Source: Flavobacteriia bacterium 40-80 | GTDB lineage: Bacteria; Bacteroidota; Bacteroidia; Flavobacteriales_D; Crocinitomicaceae | Direction of reading: 5' to 3' | Length of the DNA stretch: 64,000 bases | Assembly (NCBI GenBank): GCA_001899145.1 | Contig: MKVF01000018.1 | Location: forward strand, 124,001-188,000 | Shown here: positions 7,827-15,383 of the stretch, in pieces | Layout of the letters: each line of letters opens with the position of its first letter | Position numbering within the stretch: the first letter of the stretch is position 1 | Program-made: the position numbers and the translations under genes | The notes under the pieces: generated by a model | The model's database searches: none | Told to the model about the DNA's origin: nothing | The model's input: the letters and a program-made list of their open reading frames with translations, nothing else

Positions 7827-8775
7827 ATACCTTTAATTTTTTGATTAGATTTTTTGTGTCGGCATGCTTTGCCCAACCCATATACCCGGCAATAGATGCT
7901 TTGTTTTTTCGTTTCTTGAGCATCCGTGCAAAATTCTTTTTAATGCTCTTCCGGAGTAAGATGTGCGTGTGGTAGAATTTATAGCCTATAAAATCAATGC
8001 CGCGGGATGCAACGGGAAATACCTGGTAATTATCCTTTACCTGTAAGTTCAGCTCTTCGTTTAAATACCGTTTAATGGCTGCTAAAATACCGTGTAAAAA
8101 AGGTTTATTATCAGAGAGGATCACAATATCATCTGCATATCTGAAGTAGTATTTCACCTTCAGCTCTTCTTTGATCCAGTGATCAAAATAACACAGGTAG
8201 AAGTTTGCAAAATACTGACTAAGATAATTTCCAATAGGAATACCCGGTGCGCTGGCAATAATCTCATCCAACGACCATAACAGATCCTTGTCTTTTATTT
8301 TTCGACGAAGAAGCTCTTTTAAAATGTCATGATCCACGCTCGGATAAAACTTCTTAATATCCAGCTTCAGACAGTAACGTGTACCTTCTTTATCCTTCAG
8401 GGACTTTTTGAGCCTCCGGAAAGCTGCGCCTATTCCCATACCTTTAATACAGGAATACGTATCGCTTGTGAATGTGGAGACAAATAATGGTTCCAGGATA
8501 TTCATAATAGCGTGGTGGACGATGCGGTCAGGATAATAAGGAAGGCTATAAACAAGACGCTCTTTTGGTTCAAAAACTGAAAACGTTGAATAAGCGGATG
8601 TTTTATAGCCTTTTTCCTGCAGTAATTTATGCAACAGTAAAATGTTCTCCTCACGATGCAGATCATGGGCTTTTACACCGTATTGTTTTGACTTACCCTT
8701 TCTTGCTTTTTGATCTGCCAGGATAAGGTTTTCAATACTGATCACTTGTTGAAATAAATTACCTTTTCTTTTCAT
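7810..8775 (-). CDS. DGR-type reverse transcriptase
   Basis: A 321-aa compact reverse transcriptase with finger and palm motifs only. LKLDIKKFYPSVDHD carries the first catalytic Asp (about 139). GIPIGNYLSQYFAN (about 178-191) is the motif-4 variant typical of DGR enzymes, where group II introns have QG. FRYADDIVIL holds the catalytic YADD (213-216). There is no endonuclease or X/maturase domain. A template repeat lies 100-165 bp upstream, and two target genes with matching variable repeats precede it on the same strand. It would copy TR RNA into adenine-mutagenised cDNA that replaces the VRs. Confidence 0.95.
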   Translation of the reverse strand: MKRKGNLFQQVISIENLILADQKARKGKSKQYGVKAHDLHREENILLLHKLLQEKGYKTSAYSTFSVFEPKERLVYSLPYYPDRIVHHAIMNILEPLFVSTFTSDTYSCIKGMGIGAAFRRLKKSLKDKEGTRYCLKLDIKKFYPSVDHDILKELLRRKIKDKDLLWSLDEIIASAPGIPIGNYLSQYFANFYLCYFDHWIKEELKVKYYFRYADDIVILSDNKPFLHGILAAIKRYLNEELNLQVKDNYQVFPVASRGIDFIGYKFYHTHILLRKSIKKNFARMLKKRKNKASIAGYMGWAKHADTKNLIKKLKVYEEVQ

Positions 8776-8872
8776 CTCCTTTGTTTTTCGGTCATCTTCG
8801 GAAATCCTACCAATGCCCTTTTGTAAACTTTATCTTTTGCACTGTTGGCAAGGTCTATGATGCAATTTCAAA

Positions 8873-8940
8873 GTTGTGGGCTGAGAACCGAGTTCGTGTT
8901 CGTGTTCGTGTAATTCGAATCGTTGAACTGGAAACCTGAA
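8873..8940 (-). repeat. DGR template repeat (TR)
   Basis: A 68-bp stretch between the first target gene and the RT gene, matching both variable repeats. Read on the minus strand it would encode SGFQFNDSNYTNTNTNSVLS and is rich in AAC and ACG codons (21 adenines in 68 bases). By hand alignment all 11 differences to VR1 and all 14 to VR2 fall on template adenines, and none on C, G or T. Confidence 0.93.
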
Positions 8941-8983
8941 CAACGAACCACCGGCTACAGCTACATCATACAACCTGATTGTT

Positions 8984-9358
8984 TTATTTTTTCGGATTGT
9001 AAAGCTCCTTAAAGATCGGAGCTGTCAACTCCGCGAATTGTTTCGATTTCGCGGTTGTCTGTTGGGAATGGAGTGGGCCGAGAACCGAGCCCGTGTTCGT
9101 GTCCGCGTAATCCGAATCGTCGAACCGGAAACCCGAAGGATTATTAACCCAGAACCAGGACTCATATTTATCTTGTGATCGATCGTCATAATCAGGTTCC
9201 CAACCATCCCGAACAGCATCGCTGATCACTAACGATTCAAATACTTTCTCCAGGATTGGAACATACTGTTCCGGGATTCCCGTAATGACAGGTTTTGTGT
9301 TGGGAGCGATATTCATTTTCTCGAATGCCTGCTCTACCGTGTTAATCGTTTTTGACAT
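8984..9358 (-). CDS. DGR target protein 1
   Basis: A 124-aa protein with a helical N-terminal half (EQAFEKMNIAPNT, EQYVPILEKVFESL). The compact C-terminal half begins KYESWFWVNNPSGFRF. The variable repeat encodes residues about 75-96 (GFRFDDSDYADTNTGSVLG), giving 11 adenine-derived changes from the template. It is not a long tail fibre. The WF..SGF.F..SDY module resembles short DGR targets seen in Bacteroides-type elements. It follows target 2 after a single base, so the two are co-transcribed. Confidence 0.88.
   Translation of the reverse strand: MSKTINTVEQAFEKMNIAPNTKPVITGIPEQYVPILEKVFESLVISDAVRDGWEPDYDDRSQDKYESWFWVNNPSGFRFDDSDYADTNTGSVLGPLHSQQTTAKSKQFAELTAPIFKELYNPKK
9070..9137 (-). repeat. 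DGR variable repeat 1 (VR1)
   Basis: 68 bp matching the TR at 8873-8940, with 11 differences all at TR adenines: nine A to G, one A to T, one A to C. The invariant block CTCGGTTCTC near its 3' end on the coding strand, followed by G/A-GCCCAC, is the probable homing-initiation region. Confidence 0.92.
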
Positions 9359-9359
9359 A

Positions 9360-9842
9360 TTACTTCTTTTTTAGAATGATTACATTTTTAAATTCACCTT
9401 CAAAGGTTCTTCCTACATAGTCAGTCACTTCCTCTGATGGAAGCCAAAGGAGTGGGCCGAGAACCGAGCGCGTGTGCGCGTTCGAGTAATCCGAACCGAG
9501 GAACCGGAAACCCGAAGGATTAGCGGGTGAAATTTCTAAATCAAACCAAGGAAACCATTTGCGCTGATTAGTGTTATTAGGATCTAATTCCTCAGCTTCT
9601 TTTTGAAACAGCTCACAGATCAGCAATACTCTGTCAAGTGCCTGACGTGCTGCAATCCGTGGATTATCGCTGGTGATCTCATAGTCCTTTGGATCCTGCG
9701 ACATTTCCTTACATACTTCCTCAAAGGTTTTAATTCTACCTACTAAAGGCAGTGACTTTGGTTTGAACTTAATGACACCTGATTCAGTGTTAAAACTATC
9801 TACCTGAAAGCCTTCAGGGATTTGAATTTTTAATTGTTCCAT
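9360..9842 (-). CDS. DGR target protein 2
   Basis: A 160-aa paralogue of target 1 in its C-terminal half: NQRKWFPWFDLE...NPSGFRFLGSDYSNAHTRSVLGP, followed by LWLPSEEVTDYVGRTFEGEF. The C-terminal 'PSEE..YVG..F' is the usual ending of this small target family. The N-terminal half (EGFQVDSFNTESGVIKFKPK) is beta-rich and unrelated to target 1. VR2 codes for about residues 109-131. It lies 1 bp upstream of target 1 and just downstream of a small membrane protein gene. Confidence 0.88.
   Translation of the reverse strand: MEQLKIQIPEGFQVDSFNTESGVIKFKPKSLPLVGRIKTFEEVCKEMSQDPKDYEITSDNPRIAARQALDRVLLICELFQKEAEELDPNNTNQRKWFPWFDLEISPANPSGFRFLGSDYSNAHTRSVLGPLLWLPSEEVTDYVGRTFEGEFKNVIILKKK
9449..9516 (-). 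repeat. DGR variable repeat 2 (VR2)
   Basis: 68 bp aligned to the TR with 14 differences, all at template adenines, giving G, C and T. It is more diversified than VR1 and includes changes to C and T at AAC codons (for example AAC to CGC). Six positions are altered in both VRs. Confidence 0.92.
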
Positions 9843-9851
9843 ATTATTGAT

Positions 9852-10019
9852 TTATTGGTTACTATTATTTTCTTTCATTGCGATTACAAACAATGCGTAA
9901 ATCGCAAAATAGATCGTACCTGCTCCTAACTTCAGGTAGAGGTCAACCGGTGCAGCTCCGATGGCGAAAAAGGCCATAAAGAAAGCACCGGAGATAAAAA
10001 GATTAAAAAGGGTTTTCAT
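9852..10019 (-). CDS. Small membrane protein (55 aa)
   Basis: A short gene with ATG at 10019 and TAA at 9852. It encodes MKTLFNLFISGAFFMAFFAIG..., with two hydrophobic segments (about 3-20 and 32-48) joined by a short loop and a polar tail (MKENNSNQ). It fits tightly between the genes at 10021 and 9842 on the same strand. It may be a holin-like or accessory phage protein; no family recognised. Confidence 0.6.
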   Translation of the reverse strand: MKTLFNLFISGAFFMAFFAIGAAPVDLYLKLGAGTIYFAIYALFVIAMKENNSNQ

Positions 10020-10020
10020 A

Positions 10021-10440
10021 TCAATTATTCCAGATTTGTTGATTCAAATAAGTTTCTGCGTTTTTCTTCGCAAAACCTGTCTGTGCCAAATGCTGATTGT
10101 ACTTTGGTATAAAGGCGATTGCCTTTGCTTTCTCAATATCCGAAAGTGAATCCCAGATAGCTTTTGCCCGTTGCTTCTTCCCGAACTTCTGATCATATAG
10201 CTCGTAGAAGCGTTCGAAGCTCAAGTCTTCGGCAATCTGACGGATAATAACATTACGCATTTTGCTCTGCTGCCAGCTTTCAATATTCTTAGTATTGAAA
10301 GGAAATTTTGAAGCCAGAAAACAGTAATGTTCAGATTCAAATACTCCGGGAGTTAACTCGTACTTTATAAGTAATCCTTCGGAATTATATTCAAACAATG
10401 CACTGGCCTTTTGAGACGGGAAATCAATTAAGTATTTCAT
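10021..10440 (-). CDS. Phage early-region hypothetical protein
   Basis: A 139-aa protein. The N-terminal strands (MKYLIDFPSQKASALFEYNSEGLLIKYE) are followed by a helical, basic C-terminal half (RQIAEDLSFERFYELYDQKFGKK...). The layout resembles small DNA-binding phage proteins, but I recognise no motif. It lies 4 bp from the upstream gene's stop, in the early operon. Confidence 0.6.
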   Translation of the reverse strand: MKYLIDFPSQKASALFEYNSEGLLIKYELTPGVFESEHYCFLASKFPFNTKNIESWQQSKMRNVIIRQIAEDLSFERFYELYDQKFGKKQRAKAIWDSLSDIEKAKAIAFIPKYNQHLAQTGFAKKNAETYLNQQIWNN

Positions 10441-10444
10441 AATT

Positions 10445-10753
10445 TTAGATATAAGACAAACAAAACTTATCGATCTGCAAGTAGAGCTGTAGGATTACCG
10501 ATTTTGAATAGGTATCAGGAAGTTCTACCTGTGGAAGGATCACATTCAGCACTAACAGTTCCGGTATAGATAGCTTAATAGAGAATTTGTCCTGAAGGGA
10601 AAACTGCTTATTCATTAACCGTTTCACCAACTCCCTGATCACTGCTCCGGAAAGGCGGGATTCAAGCTTCGTGTTGAATCGAAAAGAACCTGCATGATCT
10701 ACAATGTAAGACTGTAGGACCATTAGTTCACTTTTATTGATTTTGATATTCAT
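10445..10753 (-). CDS. Phage early-region hypothetical protein
   Basis: A 102-aa helical protein (NKSELMVLQSYIVDHAG..., IPELLVLNVILPQVELPDTYSKS). Its start overlaps the stop of the upstream Gp16-like gene by 4 bp. Function unknown. Confidence 0.6.
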   Translation of the reverse strand: MNIKINKSELMVLQSYIVDHAGSFRFNTKLESRLSGAVIRELVKRLMNKQFSLQDKFSIKLSIPELLVLNVILPQVELPDTYSKSVILQLYLQIDKFCLSYI

Positions 10754-11175
10754 ATTCGGTCAATGTGGGATTTATAAAACTTCTCCGCCTGTGTTACAAG
10801 GCGTGGTATTTCGTTAAGAGAATACTGGTTAAATGGCTTATGCAGATAGCCGTGAGAAAGTACCCAGGAATAGATCCGTGGCATATCTGCTTTGTCATTC
10901 TTAACATAACCGATCTTACACAGCAGCGCTATGATCTTTCGGCGCTGTTTGGTCAGCTGATCAACTGCGTGTTGCTTTCCGGAGGCTCTTGCTCCGGCAG
11001 ATGTAAACGATTTGTTTAGCCAAATGATCAGCGCACTGTATTCTGCTGAGCTCAGTTCACGAAGGCCGCTTTTACGGCCATCAGTGAACTGCTGTATCAC
11101 TTCAGTGCGATCAACGTCATAACCTTGCGCCTGAAGCGTTTTTTCAATTGCGAAATAGGTAGAAAAGTCTGTCAT
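10750..11175 (-). CDS. Mu Gp16/GemA-like protein (DUF1018 type)
   Basis: A 141-aa protein with KQRRKIIALLCKIGYVKNDKADMPRIYSWVLSHGYLHKPFNQYSLNEIPRLVTQAEKFY. This follows the DUF1018/Gp16 layout: a basic 'R.KI..L...IGY' start, then 'YL.K....L...E...L'. In Mu-like phages this gene lies between the MuB and late-regulator regions, as here. It overlaps both neighbours by 4 bp. Confidence 0.65.
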   Translation of the reverse strand: MTDFSTYFAIEKTLQAQGYDVDRTEVIQQFTDGRKSGLRELSSAEYSALIIWLNKSFTSAGARASGKQHAVDQLTKQRRKIIALLCKIGYVKNDKADMPRIYSWVLSHGYLHKPFNQYSLNEIPRLVTQAEKFYKSHIDRI

Positions 11176-11417
11176 CCTAACAAGTTTTGATTGGTAACGC
11201 CTTTGAAAAGTTGTGAATCAGAACCAGTCGCGCCGACAGCTTCGAGGAATTCGATTTCAGCACGTGCGGTGTCCACAATCGCTGAACTTAGTTCTGAAAT
11301 TGCCTTAGCTTTCTTCAGCTCTTCCTGGAGCTTATCTCCTGAAATGTCTTCATCACTCAATCTTTCGATTGCTGCAAAAAGATGATCTCGGAGATCTTCT
11401 ATTTTATTTCTTGCCAT
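11172..11417 (-). CDS. Small phage coiled-coil protein
   Basis: An 81-aa helical protein, MARNKIEDLRDHLFAAIERLSDEDIS...ELKKAKAISELSSAIVDTARAEIEFL. It is a recurrent small protein of Mu-like phages with no assigned role. It overlaps the HNH gene (14 bp) and the Gp16-like gene (4 bp). Confidence 0.65.
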   Translation of the reverse strand: MARNKIEDLRDHLFAAIERLSDEDISGDKLQEELKKAKAISELSSAIVDTARAEIEFLEAVGATGSDSQLFKGVTNQNLLG

Positions 11418-12033
11418 TTTCTTTGATTTTTTTGTTTAACTTATTTTTCAGCTTAATTACCTGTTGAAGCTCCGGAGGAAGATCTGTAATCCTGTTTCTG
11501 TCCATTGCTTCCTTATCAGTGATTAATTCAAGATTTGACAGATCACAATTTGTAGTGTCCTTATCCTTAAACCAGATTCGATAACCTTCAGGGATTAATC
11601 CATTTTTTTGCTGCCAAACGTGACGGTGTAATAACTGCCATTGATTAGGTTCTGCTATTTTAATTTTCAGATAACCACCTTTTATTGAAACTATATCCCC
11701 AACATTAGCGGAATTATGCGGTATATTTCCTTTGGGAAAATATGTGTGGCGACATTTGTCTTTTATTTCAGGCGGAATTTTTCGACCTTTATAATATGGA
11801 GGATCGCCCTTCTTAAATCGTGTTTTTATACCAGATTTTGGCAAATGAGCTGATGTCTCCTTCAGCATTCTTTCTATGAATTCAGGCGTTTTTTTTAACC
11901 CCAACTTATGAGCCTGCTTTACAACCGACGAATAAGATCTTGCCAGTTTTTCACCAACGGTTCTGGTATAGCTGTTTGGAAATAGATCTATCAAAACAAG
12001 GTTATCCTCTTGGGTCCACAATCTTCTGCTCAT
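11404..12033 (-). CDS. HNH homing-type endonuclease
   Basis: Start taken at ATG 12033 (MSRRLWTQED). An N-terminal Myb/SANT-like helical region (SRRLWTQEDNLVLIDLFP...SYSSVVKQAHKLGLKK) is followed by a linker. A C-terminal HNH module follows: QLLHRHVWQQKNGLIPEGYRIWFKDKDTTNCDLSNLELIT. The H-R-x-V-W, central D and N-x-x-NLELIT pattern is the HNH_3 family of phage free-standing nucleases. It probably nicks DNA for its own mobility or aids phage DNA processing. Length 209 aa. Confidence 0.85.
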   Translation of the reverse strand: MSRRLWTQEDNLVLIDLFPNSYTRTVGEKLARSYSSVVKQAHKLGLKKTPEFIERMLKETSAHLPKSGIKTRFKKGDPPYYKGRKIPPEIKDKCRHTYFPKGNIPHNSANVGDIVSIKGGYLKIKIAEPNQWQLLHRHVWQQKNGLIPEGYRIWFKDKDTTNCDLSNLELITDKEAMDRNRITDLPPELQQVIKLKNKLNKKIKENGKK

Positions 12034-12105
12034 AATCAAGAATTTTTGATTTCACATATTCGGAGATAGAGGGCAACATTAAAGTGCCCTCTACGTCTCC
12101 ACCAG

Positions 12106-12396
12106 TTAATTTGTGTGGTTATTGTTGGGAACATTTCTTTGAGATTTATCCTTAACAACAGACACCAGCTTCAGCTTCAGATCCTGATTGATTTTATGAG
12201 CCGCATTATCGCGACTGTAGGCCATAACAGTGGTTGTAAACTGACGAATCGGTTTGCCTTCATACGTCAGAGCAACAGTGCCTTTGTACTGTTTTTTTCC
12301 AGATTGTTTAACCCTTTCGGATATTGGAGCTTTAGCGGTGCGTAACGGCTTCAGTTTTGGCTCTTTTTTATTTTTGAAAAAATCGAATAGTCCCAT
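12106..12396 (-). CDS. Phage early-region hypothetical protein
   Basis: The start at ATG 12396 (MGLFDFFKNKKEP) gives 96 aa; the frame remains open further upstream inside the DUF3164-type gene, but that part is a shadow. The basic N-terminus is followed by KGTVALTYEGKPIRQFTTTVMAYSRDNAAHKINQDL, a strand-rich module. Unknown role. Confidence 0.6.
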   Translation of the reverse strand: MGLFDFFKNKKEPKLKPLRTAKAPISERVKQSGKKQYKGTVALTYEGKPIRQFTTTVMAYSRDNAAHKINQDLKLKLVSVVKDKSQRNVPNNNHTN

Positions 12397-12400
12397 TTTA

Positions 12401-13087
12401 TTATTGATTATTTGGTTTGAAAAAATCGAATTTGAAGTCCGCTGGAAAAGGAACTGTAGAAAGTGCCAGCGGGATTGTTTTCTTAATGCCGTTATCGTTG
12501 TAATAAGCTTCGATAAACCAACTTGATTGTTGCGGCTTATAAGCATCAAGAATGATTCTTACACCGTCGATGAATTCTTCATTACCTGATTCATTTGCCA
12601 TTTCCTGTAACTCAATAATTCGCGACTGTTTTAAATTCCCTTTATCATCCTTCTTTAGCAGCTTAAAGATTCCATTTACCAGGTAACGACTGTCATCATC
12701 TTTAGCTAAAGACTCCAAATAAGTGTTTACTTTAGTGATTCCTGCCGTATAGCTGTCATCCCAACCATCAACGATTCTAAAGCCAATTTGAATAGATTTA
12801 CCATCAGTAGAAGTGAAGGTGTGCGATTGCTGTTCCTCTACTACTCCGTATGCCTCCGCTTTCATTTTAATGATATCCCGGAACGAGTTAAATATATTTG
12901 CTTTAGCTTCGGACAAGCCTTTAGAAATAGCAAGTAACTCGTCCACCATGCCAGGAACAAGATCATTCACTAATCCTTTGTATGTACTCCGCAAGCCTTT
13001 TTGAGCGGATTCACGACGCTCTAATTCTTTACGCAATTCTGAGGCGCTTAATGTTGATAAATCAACTTGTTTTGTCTGTTTTTCCAT
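12401..13087 (-). CDS. DUF3164-family phage protein
   Basis: A 228-aa protein with a coiled-coil N-terminus (LSASELRKELERRESAQ). The conserved DUF3164 centre reads AEAYGVVEEQQSHTFTSTDGKSIQIGFRIVDGWDDSYTAGI. This family is characteristic of the early region of Mu-like phages; its biochemical role is unknown. It ends 4 bp upstream of the next start and begins just after the small gene at 13088. Confidence 0.8.
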   Translation of the reverse strand: MEKQTKQVDLSTLSASELRKELERRESAQKGLRSTYKGLVNDLVPGMVDELLAISKGLSEAKANIFNSFRDIIKMKAEAYGVVEEQQSHTFTSTDGKSIQIGFRIVDGWDDSYTAGITKVNTYLESLAKDDDSRYLVNGIFKLLKKDDKGNLKQSRIIELQEMANESGNEEFIDGVRIILDAYKPQQSSWFIEAYYNDNGIKKTIPLALSTVPFPADFKFDFFKPNNQ

Positions 13088-13306
13088 CTATCTATTATTT
13101 AAGAGATTATTAATACTTACTGTTTCCATCACCGCGCGATTCTTTCCGTAATTATCGCGTCTTGATTTGGCGATCATTACATCTGTGGCGAGGCTGTTTC
13201 TTTTTTGAATATTATCGAACGTCGGATTATCCAAACATTCTTTGTATGCCTCATCGTAGGCTTCCTGTAGTTTTTCAACTCGCTTTCTTAAGTCGTCTGT
13301 GTACAT
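13088..13306 (-). CDS. Small helical phage protein
   Basis: A 72-aa protein, MYTDDLRKRVEKLQEAYDEAYKE..., predicted helical and charged. It overlaps the upstream gene by 19 bp and abuts the DUF3164-type gene. No family recognised. Confidence 0.55.
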   Translation of the reverse strand: MYTDDLRKRVEKLQEAYDEAYKECLDNPTFDNIQKRNSLATDVMIAKSRRDNYGKNRAVMETVSINNLLNNR

Positions 13307-13695
13307 ATAGTTTCTTTTTTTAGGGTTTCGATTTGAAGTTTTAACCAGGTGTCGAATGAATCATACATTGACCTGGACATTACACACTTGTAATGGATAT
13401 GCTGTATATACAGCTCACGCGCTGCAGTGATCGGACAGCTGATAAATGTCCGGGCTTTATCCAGCCAGTTCTTTTGGGCAAAGTGCCACTCGCTCCGGTA
13501 CCAGTTCCAGAAGCGCCGGTCATACGCCAGTAGTCGGAAGTCTTCATTTTCGGATCCGAAAACTTTCTGAAGAAATGAGATACCTGATTCGAACAGGTGG
13601 TTATTATGTTCCTGGTCACTCATTCGAAGTGATCGCATGATCTCAGCTCCTGTCTGAGCATGCTGTTCTTTTGCTGTTTGGACAAATGTTTTCAT
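13288..13695 (-). CDS. Phage early-region hypothetical protein
   Basis: The start chosen is ATG 13695 (MKTFVQTAKEQHAQ), because it overlaps the upstream stop in an ATGA arrangement; the frame's upstream extension is basic nonsense in shadow of the gene at 13692. The 135-aa product has FRLLAYDRRFWNWYRSEWHFAQKNW and CPITAARELYIQHIHYKCVMSRSMYDSFDTWLK. It looks like a compact helical protein of unknown role. Confidence 0.6.
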   Translation of the reverse strand: MKTFVQTAKEQHAQTGAEIMRSLRMSDQEHNNHLFESGISFLQKVFGSENEDFRLLAYDRRFWNWYRSEWHFAQKNWLDKARTFISCPITAARELYIQHIHYKCVMSRSMYDSFDTWLKLQIETLKKETICTQTT

Positions 13696-13886
13696 TCTAT
13701 TTCTGTTTGCAGGCTGTAGCCGAGCTGCAGCAGTTGTTTTACATATTTGTTCTCCTGGGCGTGTTCCTGAAGCGATACTCCTACGAACAGCGTTCGTTCT
13801 CTCGTTTTTAATCTTACTTCCGGGATGCTTTTTCTTAACCGGTGGTGCAGATAGTATCTGCGTGCGTTTTTTTTTTTTGTTTTCAT
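13692..13886 (-). CDS. Small basic phage protein (64 aa)
   Basis: MKTKKKNARRYYLHHRLRKS..., then TRERTLFVGVSLQEHAQENKYVKQLLQLGYSLQTEIE. The basic N-terminus suggests nucleic-acid binding. It is coupled to the next gene by a 4-bp ATGA overlap, which supports both starts. Confidence 0.55.
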   Translation of the reverse strand: MKTKKKNARRYYLHHRLRKSIPEVRLKTRERTLFVGVSLQEHAQENKYVKQLLQLGYSLQTEIE

Positions 13887-13900
13887 GGTTCATAGCATTA

Positions 13901-14509
13901 TTATATTATTCCGTATAGATCAGCCTTCTCATCGTGTATTATCATAGTTCCGCCGGGACAACGTCCGCCGATAAATACCTGAAGACCCTCTATTCGCATG
14001 ATTATTTTCGCTAATTTTTTAACTAGCCTGCCAGCTGCTGTTGCAGGTTCTTTTCGGTCTTCGTGAGATATGAATATGATTAGGATGTTTTCGTGTTTAC
14101 GCATGAAATCAACGATTCCATTTCTCTTGAATTCATCCATATACACTGTCATATTATCTATCACAACTATTCTTGCCGCATTACGCTGTTTCAGCTTTTC
14201 GGTCAATTTTTCGATTGTGATGTATGGTAAAAAACCGATCTTGTTGGTAGCAGGTATTTCCGCTCTCTTACATGCCTCGACAAAGAGCGCATCAGTTCCT
14301 TCCTCTGCGGACACATACAACACTTTTTCAAAGTTGCTCAGATACTTCACCAACGATAATGTAAATGCAGTTTTACCATGTTTTTCCTTACCTTGTATTG
14401 ACCAAACACCGTTCTTTGGGGCATTGCCAAAAATTTCCAACCATTTTCCGTCGAAATCAAAACAAGAATGTTTCATGTCATACAAGTTTCTGGCTGATAA
14501 AATTTTCAT
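13901..14509 (-). CDS. RecA/RadA-like P-loop ATPase of the phage early region
   Basis: A 202-aa ATPase: WSIQGKEKHGKTAFTLSL is a Walker A loop of the DnaB/RecA kind (about 37-48), VLYVSAEEG gives the glutamate-bearing strand, and RIVVIDNMT is Walker B. FISHEDRKEPATAAGRLV resembles the sensor segment of RadA-like proteins. It overlaps the MuB-like stop by one base. In Bacteroidota Mu-like phages such a protein commonly follows MuB and may aid replicative transposition. That last point is inference. Confidence 0.7.
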   Translation of the reverse strand: MKILSARNLYDMKHSCFDFDGKWLEIFGNAPKNGVWSIQGKEKHGKTAFTLSLVKYLSNFEKVLYVSAEEGTDALFVEACKRAEIPATNKIGFLPYITIEKLTEKLKQRNAARIVVIDNMTVYMDEFKRNGIVDFMRKHENILIIFISHEDRKEPATAAGRLVKKLAKIIMRIEGLQVFIGGRCPGGTMIIHDEKADLYGII

Positions 14510-15381
14510 TAGTTCATTTTGATTAAGGTTTCCAAATAGCGAAGTGTACCTTCTTTCTTCATTGCCTTGGTTACGAATTGGCGAACCGCTGTTTTATCAG
14601 AAACATTAACACCTGCTACATCTTCAAGCAGCTGCATATAGAATTGATCACGCTCATGTTTTCCTGTCGGAGTAACAGAGATGAACTCATCAGAGAACCG
14701 GGAAAATATTTCACGATATCCAACCTTTTCATTTTGAATTCCGCGTCTGATTTTAGCACGCAATCCATCCGCACCGATCATATACCAGGCACAAGAGCCG
14801 GAAGTAGCATTCCAAAGCTCTTTTAATTCTAAAAATGCGTTATAATCCAAATCACCTGCCTCATCCAATGCGATGATTGGCATTTCAATGAGGTTTAAAA
14901 AGTATTTCAAGTTGCTTTTAACATCAATGTATTTGCCTGTTGATTCAACGCCTACCGTTTTAGCAAGTGTTCGGATAAATTGCTGCTTTGTTTTTGCCTG
15001 AGAACAGTCTAAGTAAAAAGCATTTTTCATTGTACGGATAACATGCTTTACGCAAAATGTTTTGCCGATACCACAATCATCCACCAGTATCATTGAGGTA
15101 TTATTCTGCTGGCAGAATTTCAATGAATCTTCTATCTGCTCATATACAACTGTTCGGGCAACCTTCCATTTGCTTTCCTTCAGTTGTACGTCCATCATTC
15201 GACCAATGGTTAACCACTGAGTATCTGAAAGGATTCGTTCTAATTCTCCTTTTTTCAGTCTTGAATAAATGGGGGCAGAAGTACCTATTGATTTCGCAAA
15301 ATCAGAGTCTGAACCTCCGTAGTTCTCACGTGCTGACAAAACAGCATCTCTTACCTTTTCTTTAAATAAAGTTGTTACCAT
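14509..15381 (-). CDS. MuB-like transposition ATPase
   Basis: A 290-aa AAA+ protein with an N-terminal helix-turn-helix (GGSDSDFAKSIGTSAPIYSRLKKGE) as in MuB. Walker A is DDCGIGKTFC (about 101-110) and Walker B is IIALDEAGDLDY (D173, E174). MuB-type proteins bind target DNA and deliver it to the MuA transpososome while giving target immunity. It lies 2 bp downstream of the transposase gene, the canonical A-B order. Confidence 0.9.
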   Translation of the reverse strand: MVTTLFKEKVRDAVLSARENYGGSDSDFAKSIGTSAPIYSRLKKGELERILSDTQWLTIGRMMDVQLKESKWKVARTVVYEQIEDSLKFCQQNNTSMILVDDCGIGKTFCVKHVIRTMKNAFYLDCSQAKTKQQFIRTLAKTVGVESTGKYIDVKSNLKYFLNLIEMPIIALDEAGDLDYNAFLELKELWNATSGSCAWYMIGADGLRAKIRRGIQNEKVGYREIFSRFSDEFISVTPTGKHERDQFYMQLLEDVAGVNVSDKTAVRQFVTKAMKKEGTLRYLETLIKMN

Positions 15382-15383
15382 AG

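Noticed and set aside
7810-8775. Group II intron or retron reverse transcriptase
   Set aside because: No maturase/endonuclease domain, motif 4 is IGNYLSQ, not QG, and a TR/VR system is present instead of an msr-msd element.
12397-12549. N-terminal extension of the gene ending at 12106
   Set aside because: The extension lies wholly inside the DUF3164-type gene in another frame and looks like shadow sequence; ATG 12396 gives a normal start.
13696-13893. 66-codon N-terminal extension of the gene ending at 13288
   Set aside because: It is Lys/Arg-rich sequence in shadow of the 64-aa gene whose stop overlaps ATG 13695.
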